64,000 nt of DNA, taken from Periconia sp. R9002. Taxonomy: Eukaryota; Ascomycota; Dothideomycetes; Pleosporales; Periconiaceae. Below are positions 55,260 to 64,000 of this stretch, piece after piece. The notes beneath the pieces are model-generated. The model was not told the DNA's origin. It worked only from the letters and a program-made list of their open reading frames with translations, and ran no database searches. A program made the position numbers and the translations under genes. Numbering within the stretch: position 1 is the stretch's first letter; each line of letters opens with the position of its first letter. The stretch lies in assembly GCA_023627715.1 (NCBI GenBank), contig JAMAHW010000104.1, positions 1 to 64,000 on the forward strand, in the 5' to 3' direction.

Positions 55260-56650
55260 ATGCCTCTCAAAGTTTTCGTCGTAGGCGCCGGTATTGCCGG
55301 TCTAACAGCCGCAACTGCCCTCCGTCAAGCCGGGCACGAAGTCGAAGTACACAAACTCACCCCCCTTCTCTCCTCTGAAGAATCTAACCCAACAGCACAG
55401 ATTTTCGAGCGCTCAGCATTCGCAACCGAAGTCGGTGCCGCCGTCGCCGTCTTCCCCAACGGGGCGCGCGTGCTCTCGCATCTCGGGTTTTCCTTCCCCA
55501 ATGCACGCGGCGTCCCCATGGAAAGCATCCAAGTGCTCAACGGCGAGAACCTAGGCTTCATCCAGCGAGGTCCATTTGGATCGGGCCACGCGCAGGGTAT
55601 CCACCGGGTGGATCTGCACACGGAGCTTCTGCGTCTTGCGACCGAAGAGGGCGGTAAAGGCGGTCCGGCCGCGAAGCTGCATCTCTCGAGCGAGGTTGTC
55701 GGCGCGGAGACCGACGGCACGATTGTGTTGAAGAACGGGGAGACGCGCAAGGCGGATTTGGTGGTTGGAGCTGATGGGTTGAAGAGCGTGCTTAGGAACG
55801 TCGTCACCAAGGAAGCTAAACCGCCTACGCCTACCGGGTTGAGCTCGTTCCGCTTTCTGATCGATACGAGCGTCCTTCTCGCGGATGAGAAGATGAAAGC
55901 GACGCTTGAGCAGAAGGACAAGGGTGCGGTTATGCTTGCTGACGTGAAGGATAGGGAGAAAGAGAGGCATATGATGTGGTACGCATGCCGCGGAGGTGAG
56001 GTGCAGAATTTCGTTGGTATTCATCCCACGAGGGATGTTGACGGTGACGATGCGGAGGCGGTCAAGGCTAGCATGCTGGAAGAATTCAGCCACTTTGCGC
56101 CCGAGGTTTTGGAGATTGTCAAGCATTCCTCAGCTGTCAAATGCTGGCCGTTGTTTGTGCACCAGCCGTTGTCGACTTGGTTCAACGGCCGTGTGGTACT
56201 CATCGGAGACGCCGCGCACCCGATGCTACCGTTCGCCGGGCAGGGGTCAAATCTGGCTATGGAGGATGGTGGAACTTTGGGTCATCTTTTCAGCGGTGTG
56301 GATGACGCTTCTGTTGTACCGGAACGCCTGGGGCTGTTTCAAAAAGCTAGACAGGCGCGTGCTGCGAGAGTACAGATCTTGAGTAGCGTCCGAGCTGGCA
56401 AGGAACAGGAAGTGGAGGAGCAGTTGAAAGCTTATAGTGATCCCCCGGGTTCAAGTAAGTTTGCCTCGTATCCCCTCGGCTGGAACTGGTCCACTCACAT
56501 TGAGAGTAGAAGTCCCTTCAAATTTGATCGAGCACACGATTCACGATCAGAGGTAAGTCGACAAAAAACTACGCCAGTTTTCTAAGCTGATGGTATTCAT
56601 GTAGCTTCGATGTGTTCAAAAAATGCGACGAGGTTCTCGGTGCTGCGTAA
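55260..56650 (+). CDS. FAD-dependent monooxygenase (salicylate hydroxylase-like)
   Basis: Exons 55260-56454, 56507-56552 and 56605-56650; 428 residues. The Rossmann FAD motif VFVVGAGIAGLTAATALRQA is at the N-terminus, followed by FERSAFATEVGAAVAVFPNG-AR. HRVDLHTELLRLA comes next, then the DG motif region ADLVVGADGLKS, and the GD motif VVLIGDAAHPMLPFAGQGSN-LAMEDGG. The two 46-base end exons replace an apparent read-through stop with a conserved-looking end FDVFKKCDEVLGAA. This is a group A flavoprotein hydroxylase acting on an aromatic acid or a polyketide-like substrate with NAD(P)H and O2. It is convergent with a Zn2Cys6 regulator. Confidence 0.87.
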
Positions 56651-57088
56651 ACTAGAGGCGGAGGGGCGCAAGGTGGCGAGTAGATACGGAAACTTTCGTG
56701 TTGCACAGTTTTTTCAGCTGAGGAGTGAAGAGTGTAACAGTAAAATGTTCTAGAAAATCTATTCATATACCTACGTGACAACCTCTTACGTCAGCTTCAC
56801 ATGTGCCATGTGTTCAAGGTTGTGTGCATGTAACGTTATCGCACGAAGGTATTCTGCATATTTCAAGCCTTAGTCATGACCGTGGTGATTCACGACAGTG
56901 GATTCTACAGTAGAGTGATTACGAAACTCTCCTATTCGTAAAGCTACCACGGAGGTTGCAACATCACGCTTCACCTATGTGTACGTTGGGTTGATAAATG
57001 AATGAGACAAAGAAATTTTATTAAATGAAAGTTCATACCTTTTAAAACGAAGGGATGAGCATAACTGGGTATCTGAGCGCTTTTCCAT
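56651..57088. other. Convergent 3' interval
   Basis: No gene seen between the monooxygenase and the regulator. Confidence 0.4.
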
Positions 57089-59367
57089 CTACCACCATTC
57101 CAGAGCTCCCATCATCATCATATTCATATCTTGATAGTCATCCTGATACTGAAGACCATCTCGGAATCCTTGCGCCCACTGGTCAAGGCTCTCCCAGTTC
57201 ATCTCCGTACTAAAGTCGTCGGCGTTGCCAAAAAATGGATCGCCGCTAATGAGAGCATCTTGAGCTAATAAATCAGCAATTTGACTTGGCTTTTCGGTGA
57301 CCTCGGGCGACATGTTATGGTTACTGATCTCATATTCAGTGTTCAATGTTGATGGTGTGCTTCCATCGGTTATTCCATACGAGTGAGGGGAGCACGAGGC
57401 GTCTCTCCTCACTTCCAGAGCCCGTTCTCGAAGTCGCAGCAACGGCTGCCATATCGAACGTTCTATTTCCTGCCCGGTCTTTGCACTTTTAGTTTTGGTA
57501 ATTCCGTCATCTTCCCAATCCTTGAAAGCAGCATCGATTGATGCCCATGCCCGTTCGACTGCAGGGCCTTCGGTGAATTTGCACATCTGGATCAACAGGT
57601 AGGCGACGGCATGCCATTGAGTGTACTTGCACCTGAAAAACCAGCCATGCCGCCTGTATTTCGAAGGCAACTGGTGGGCTATATCCAACACGTCTGCATT
57701 ATAGTAGATGAGTGGTTCTTGAATGCCGTCCGGATCGGATATCTCGTTTGTGGGTGGTGGTATGTTATCAAACTGTAGCTTCCACAACCGAGCCATGATA
57801 AGCTTCGTCCCGAGTGTGCACAATCGGTGAAGCTCTGAATTGTGATCAAAATACTTCAGCCATACGTTTTCGTATCGCTGTAACTGATCATTGGCAATCT
57901 GACGTCTCTCATCCGGGCTTGCGGACGATCTTTTGACGAGTAGATTGGTTTTGGCCATTTCGACCTTGATCAGACTCAGCGTCATCTCGGTGAATTCATC
58001 CCGTGGAGTGAGAACGGATTCGCCAGCCATGCATGCCAGATCAGAGTCGTTAATGTTCAACGGAAGCTTCGTGTTGGCGATGAAGGGCACATGGGACTGG
58101 AGGCCGCAATTCTCCGAGATTCGGACATCCAACTGGCAGAGCATCCACCAGACTCTCCGACGAATTTCGGTTTCTACGGGGCTGAGAGCGTACGATGTGC
58201 TATCTGTATGCATGCCCATTGCCTGCCCAAGGCTGAGCGCGATCCCGCTCAATATCCAGGTCGTTCGGGAATTCTCCGAGGAGAAGACCAAGTATAGCGT
58301 GAGACTCTGGAGCATGACGATATTCTGAGTTGTCATCCATCCGTTTTGAGTTAACGACTGATCGAGCGCATATCGATATCTCCGAATCAGGATGTTGCGT
58401 TCTTCTCGGTGAATTTTCAAGCACTGCTCTGGAGTCATACTTGTCACAGAAGCGAGCCTGCAGGAACGTTAGCAAGAATGCCATGTGGAGCATCGCCGTC
58501 GGAGCAGAATGAGAAAGATTAGAACTCACCAAATTGCGAACAAGAGCGGCTCTTCGTTTGATAGCGACGATGTGTCACGCGAAGCACGCTCGATCAGTGC
58601 AGCAACCGCTGGTTTGTACAGCACTTTGGCCATGATGTCGACGTTGACCAAGAAAAAGTCCCACAAAAGGAGCATGATTTCGGCCGGGGGGTGATAGAGG
58701 CGCAAATCTCTGTGTTCATGCGGCGCATTCAAAAGCGAACTTGCGTCAAGGCTGGCGCTAATATGCAGTTTAGATTTTGCAGGTTTTGCGTCTTCGTGCA
58801 GCGGGTGAGACAGTAACACCGTCTCGAAGAATTTCATCTACCAATGAAGTCAGAAGACGGAATACCGCAGAACGCTTCGTTAGTGCCTACCTGGTTTACT
58901 TTTTCACCGTCCACAAAGCGAGAATCGCCGTTTGAGTTGACCAGCAGTCGGTCGCCGCCATGGTTGCCACTCTTGACCTGGTAGGCCGCATCGCGAAACT
59001 CATGCGGCAGGATACCTTCCTGTTCATCCTCGTCGTCTTCATCACTTTGACCAGACGTTCTCGAGGCATAATCCACCGATGCATCAGTATCTATGCTATC
59101 CGTGTGGATGTCTGGATGAGTGACGGGCGAGACGCTGGCTGGTAGCAGAGCTCTAGGAGCGGCGTCTTCGCGACTCGCCTTCTGGGGTTTCCTAGGTCTC
59201 CGAGCAGAGTACACGCAAGGTTGACCATGGGAAGCACAGTTGGCACAACCAGTGAGGATCTTGTCGCACTTGACACGCCTCGAGCGACAGCGTAAACAGG
59301 CATACTGGTGAAGTGCTATGCTGCCATGTAGCTGGGGCTGAGGTTCATAGCCCGCCACTCGAGCCAT
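57089..59367 (-). CDS. Zn2Cys6 transcription factor with fungal-specific TF domain
   Basis: Exons 59367-58891, 58837-58530 and 58457-57089; 717 residues. An upstream in-frame ATG at 59430 would add 21 residues. The binuclear cluster has Cys24, 27, 34, 41, 44 and 51 (CX2CX6CX6CX2CX6C) with RSRRVKCDK basic residues, then a basic linker (RRPRKPQKASRE) and an acidic stretch (SDEDDEDEQE). The middle homology region is clear: ERNILIRRYRYALDQSLTQN, LQSLTLYLVFSSENSRTTWI-LSGIALSLGQAMGMH, EIRRRVWWMLCQLDVRISEN. The C-terminus is acidic and Met-rich. It is a nuclear DNA-binding regulator. Its place next to the monooxygenase fits a local pathway regulator but does not prove it. Confidence 0.85.
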
Positions 59368-60291
59368 GTCAGCGATGCGCGACGGCCTTCTACTGTTGAG
59401 AGGGAGGAAGTCAGTTGGCACTGGGCCCACCAGGGCGATCAGTTGGGTTGATAAGGGACAGCCACACGTTTCGCAACGCGTCCAGGACGTCGAGATGGAA
59501 TGGCCGTGGGGTTAGTTGAGGCCGGTGAATACGGTTTGCGAAGTTCGCTGAAGAGCGTAAGAGCGAGCGAGCTTTCGGCCGTTAATTGAAAGGATCAGCT
59601 GCTGCTGCATGGGGGAGGCCTCACTGCCGCCAAGGCGCTAAGGTCACTAGTGCGGTTTGCTTGCCTTGTCATCAAGGGTCAGACAGCCAAGCTGGATAAA
59701 GGCGTGATAAGACTGCAGTCAGTGGTTGCAGTGGCGCTGGCTGCAAAGCAAAAATTCCCTCGTTGCGTCAATTTTCCTCAAGTCCACTCCCACCACGCAA
59801 GCCCGCCTCTTCGTACTCGCTCTAAAGGAAGGACCCGAAATACGGCGGAAGCGAAATCCTTGCGCAAGGCATCCTTTATGACATCTACTTGCATTCACTA
59901 CCGCATCTCTCGTGTCTTTGCCTGGAAAAAAATCCCCATTGCAGCAAACCAACGACGTAATAACTGGGAATCGATGCAGAAAGCCCTACGTCGAATCCTA
60001 CAGAGTGTTGTCTCCGTTGCCCACGACCAGACAAAGAAGGTCCCCGAGAACGTCATTCCTATCAATCAGTTTATGCACTCCCCTGCACCCACCAACGTTT
60101 GTTCAACGGGGAGATCTAGGGGGCCGGCATGTCACCCCGCGCTGCTCGATCCCCCAATCCTGTATTCCAGCATCCCTTGTGCTGTATGGACAGATTCATG
60201 CACGCGAGTAGTCAGGAACGCTGCAAATAATAATCTGATCGTTCAAGGGTATATATCTGAATCTAAAATCTAAAACAAATCTAAAATCTAA
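59368..60291. other. Interval between two regulators
   Basis: An open frame at 59650-60273 has no family features. It is probably promoter of the 57089-59367 gene. Confidence 0.4.
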
Positions 60292-61640
60292 TCAGGTGCT
60301 GTTGAAGGAAGACTCTAGATCTTGTAATAATGTCGCTAGTGAATGTGTAATCTGCTGCGTATGAGACAGACTACTGGAAGCGTGATAATCGTCCACCCCC
60401 GCCGTCCGACCAGACGTCAATTCCAAAAGTTCCTGTTTCCTTTTGCCCTGTACCATCTGTAGAGAATGAACTACTTGCCGGACTCGCTGCACCGTCTTCT
60501 GGAATAACATACGATAAACAAAAATTCGCTCGTCATCATCGATCTCATGAGATCCAACCATCAACTTGCAAGGTTCCTTGGGGTGGGGTGCGCAGGAAGG
60601 GTCTTTGGACACGGAAATGCCCGAGTCGGCGCGTGGCCGTTCTGTATAACGTGGTGCTAGGCGTTGTAGGTAGCGAGCTACCGGACGGATGCTCATCAAA
60701 GCGAGAAGCATGGCTTCTTGATCGTTGCTGGTGGAGCATATGGGGCATGAGATCAAGTTATGCCATGCTTTGAATCCCTGCTTCGAGAGCGAGAGTAGTT
60801 TATCTAATGAAAGTGCACTGTCGTCATTGTTGCAGGCGTTCATCTGGGTTATCATGGGGCTGCTCAGAAGCTCTGCTTGTTGTTGGAGACATGTGCATGT
60901 GTTCGTTGTGCTTGTATTGATGGAGAAGGTGTCGCTTTTAGGTGGAGTGGGTATCGAGGCCGCAGCTTCTGTTACAGTCTTAACGAAGTCAGCTACCGTC
61001 GTATAGGGATGCCTGCGAAAGATCTACGAACCTTGAGAGCCTCTTGAGAATGTGTCATATCTTCCCACTGGAATGGGGCGTTATCGTTTGCTTCAAAATC
61101 GGACATGGAGAGATCTAGTGTGACGTCGAAGTGGTTGGGGAGCGGAGGTGTTGTCTGTCCCAAGACCGGAGTAGTTGATTCGGCGGGTGTAAAATAATCA
61201 AATCTAAAGTCGGAAGTCGCCATAGCGTCAGGAGCTTGAGCCCTACTGTCGCCGGGAAAGAACCACATGTTGTCGGTTGGTGTCTGGATGGTAGAGTCGA
61301 GGATAGTTTGAACGTCGATCTCCTCACACTCGGGAAGAGTGACGTCCATGCTCTCTGGCGGGGTCCAGTTTTCTTTTGTTTTGCGTCGTCGACTTGTGGT
61401 CTTTTGAGTTGCGGGTTGATCTTGAGAATTAGCGATGGCCTTCGACTCGTTGTTGGTCGTCGATGATGTCCGACGACGGGAGGTCTTGTTCTTAGTTCCA
61501 CGTGGTCGACCTAGGACATTGGAAACGGAGTAAAAGCACAAGCTCTTGGACAAGATACACCCTTGGCATGGCATGTCCCCACTACAACGCACTTTTGCAT
61601 CGTGACATCGATCACAGGCGGATCGAAATTTGGTTGACAT
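60292..61640 (-). CDS. AflR-like Zn2Cys6 transcription factor
   Basis: Exons 61640-61032 and 60978-60292; the phase-0 intron is GTTCGT to TTAAG; 431 residues. The cluster has Cys9, 12, 19, 25, 28 and 35 (CX2CX6CX5CX2CX6C): SACDRCHDAKVRCSGDMPCQ and GC-x6-C, followed by YSVSNVLGRPRGTKNK. That G-R-P-(R/K)-G-x-x-x-x basic tail is typical of AflR-type secondary-metabolism regulators. The C-half has CTCLQQQAELLSS, the SCPICSTSNDQEAMLLALMS block and LLFQKTVQRVRQVVHSLQMV, as in the AflR C-terminal domain. AflR-like proteins act inside biosynthetic clusters. No polyketide synthase or NRPS is in this window, so its targets may lie to the right or elsewhere. Confidence 0.85.
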
Positions 61641-64000
61641 GATCGGCGTCGGATGGTGGTTCTGATGCAGGGTTTCAGTGTTGATCTGGTGAGTTCACAA
61701 GAGACAACGGGAAGGGCTTGCTGGGTTGAATGAAAGATGTTTACAAAGAGTCGGAAGTAGTATATATGTGAGGGGAATAAGTGACCCTCCGAGCGTAACC
61801 TGGCTTCCGCCACTTTATTTGCCCAGCCAGCTACCGTAGATCACTCCCCGGCGATGCAGGGTAGGTGTTGCATAGATCCAAGGAGAGCGCGGGAGCCGTC
61901 CGTGATGTTTGATTTCTTGGTATGCAACACGTACGAGTTGGCCCGTTATCTTTAGGGTGAAAATCCTTTGGACTCACCAAAGTAGCTTAAAGGCAACCGA
62001 AAACAACATGCTTGGCCATGGCATGCACTAGGAGCCGGTTAGTCTGGCTAGTTGGTGTTTGAACACTCCCCCCGGCAATCCAATCCGTTCACGCTTACCC
62101 CATTACTCTATCCCACGTCAGATTGTAACTAGAAGCTGGGGATCCCTTCCCCCCTCCACACCGTTCTCAGCGTCCAGGTGGTTGGAAAGGAGATCGTCCC
62201 ACGCAGGGAGAGACACATATGCAGGTTTGAGAAGAAGCCAGTCTTTCGGAGCTACGGCCTGCCAGAGTGTAGCGTTGCTTTTGTGCAACGATTATCCAGG
62301 CGGTCAGGCAGCCCGGCCAAGCCAACTCACGGCGCTGCTGGGCGTATTCAATCTATCATCCATGGACCATGCATAAGTGTGAATGGCCAGGGGGGAGTAC
62401 GAAATTGAGAAAAGTCTAAACAAGCATGCTCATGTAACCCGAAGACCGATAGCGTGCCTGGGCTCCCGCAGGTAACAAGGGCTCAAACTTAGAGGCAGAG
62501 CTGTAGACAAGGGCTGTCGAGTTGGGGTATGGCTAGTACTAGATTGCGGTCAACGCCTCTTAGCGAGGTCCGGCCCGCTAGATGTCGGTTGGCGCTCTAG
62601 GCATCAAATCTTGGCCCCCTTGGGTCAGCGTCAGTCTAAAAAAAATCCCTGCTCCACGTTCAGCAGGATCACTGATGAACACGTTTTACTGCCACGCTGA
62701 CAAGTCCACTTGCGCCATCGACCAGTATGATCGCCCGTAGGACTGATAAGCTTCAAAGAATGTCTTGAAAATCTTAGTCATAAATGTTCTGCGGGAGTGC
62801 CCGGAAAGGGTATACGCCACACGGGTGCTTTCCAATTTGTATGACTTGGCCGGTGGTAGCGGTTTCTGTATCATCCGACTATTACATGATCGCGGCACGG
62901 AGTACATTTCCAGCCGGCAGATTTGACATGAAGAAACAATATCTGATTTAAAACTTCAGTTTTTCATGTTCTCTACAATGACGACCAGTACGTATAATTC
63001 AAAGTGGTAAAAGATGATTAGGGCGTTCTAAAGAAAAAACCAGGGTGTGTTTGCTGTTCACCCATTGATCTTTTGATGGAGCGACCGCAGCATCACGCAT
63101 CAAATCATTTGCAGTATACATGGCGGCTTAGTACCTACAGGGGTGACACATGGGGAGGTGACGATTGGGTCCTCTAGTGTGCATAGAAAAATTGCTACTA
63201 AATAGAGCAAAATCTGAAGGTCTGATTGACAAGACAATAGGCGGCCCGAATTGTCACGGCCCGAAGTTTCACCCTTCTGTACATAGATGCAAGTGATGAG
63301 ACTACTTTAATTCTCGACCCTTAAATAGGACCGACTTTCAAGTAATATCAATTGATACCTGAGAGGCTGAGACGGCCAAGTTAGCCCGATCCTTGTACTT
63401 AGTATACTTAGCCCCACTGAGCCAGTACACAAACACCCTTCTAGCGTCCTTCCAAATTGTACTCGCTTGTCTAATAGCTGAGTAGCCTAAAGTACTCAAT
63501 AATGCGCCGTGTAGCCCACCCCCCTGTAATAACGTAAGCCTTAGAGCCGCACACTGTGTGCCCCCACTATGTGTGTATCAGCTCGTGGTATCCTAACCAC
63601 CTAACCACCTTGCAGCTGAACCATGTTCAAAACGGAAGAACTTGGCGTGCGCCCATTTTCGTGCAGTTACAGAAGGCGTGCTTTATACTATATCCAAATC
63701 AAGCGTTGAGCAGTGCATATACGGATTGGAGGTGTCACACTTTCACGGAATTCATTATTATACGCGCACCACTTCGTATCAGCTTACGGACCTCAACGCT
63801 TTGGGATGCTGTTAGTGGAAATCTCCCCCAACCCCGAACACTCAGCGATACCGGCAACCAATCCGCGTGGAATATGCTCCAGGTCTGATATGCGGTCGCC
63901 TAAGCGGTGTAATTACAGCCGAAGATCTGCACGTTTTTTCGCAACACCGACATGATAACAACGAAAAGAGCTACGCCACAACGGCGCCACGCGCAAGGCG
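61641..64000. other. No recognisable gene to the right edge
   Basis: Probable promoter of the AflR-like gene at 61641-61900. Beyond that only short ORFs, with no family motif, tRNA or repeat that I can name. Confidence 0.45.

Noticed and set aside
59650..60273. 207-codon ORF between the two regulators
   Set aside because: No domain, uneven composition, lies in the likely promoter of a regulator.

Overview
This is a stretch of a filamentous ascomycete genome (Pezizomycotina, most likely Dothideomycetes). Genes carry short GT-AG introns of about 45-95 bases with CTAAC/CTAAT-type branch sites. The families are typical of the group: HET, fungal NLR, Zn2Cys6 regulators, DUF3176, Pth11-like rhodopsin-domain protein, GH31 and GH3. 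Many relics carry TGG-to-TAG or CAA/CAG-to-TAA/TAG type stops and AT-rich blocks, as left by repeat-induced point mutation (RIP).

The left 25 kb is an accessory, repeat-rich region. It begins with two decayed genes (BTB/POZ and DUF7514-like), then a TIR-flanked element with a broken PD-(D/E)XK nuclease-like gene (2.1-3.9 kb). A secreted esterase, a truncated P-loop ATPase, a second truncated nuclease copy and a fragment of a coiled-coil gene follow. At 12-16 kb lie an intact NLR (NB-ARC + TPR) and, just upstream on the same strand, a lipase-type effector. The NLR N-terminus and the lipase C-terminus carry matching 14-residue Q-Q-G-x-G-N-A-x-R-D-I-type motifs, the layout of fungal amyloid signalling pairs (SesB/sigma-like). 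This module sits between two ~103-base inverted repeats (11851-11953 and 17045-17149). These belong to the same repeat family that bounds the nuclease element and a second block carrying an SH3-like gene and an F-box gene. A HET gene is broken, with its two halves at 21.2-22.1 kb and 25.1-25.5 kb on either side of an orphan 507-codon ORF.

From 25.9 to 40.2 kb the window looks like ordinary core genome: a GH31 alpha-xylosidase, a DUF3176 membrane protein, and an MFS sugar transporter divergent from a secreted GH3 glycosidase. GH31, transporter and GH3 together suggest use of xyloglucan- or xylose-containing oligosaccharides. A Pth11-like rhodopsin-domain protein follows.

The right part (43-62 kb) has a small conserved protein, a DHA1-type MFS exporter, a secreted cysteine-containing protein with a hydrophobic C-terminus, a cupin, an FAD monooxygenase and two Zn2Cys6 regulators (one AflR-like). 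The intervals between them are long and mostly without recognisable genes. The last 2.3 kb holds nothing I can support.

Exon coordinates were worked out by hand from splice signals. For every intact spliced gene listed, the exon lengths sum to a multiple of three.
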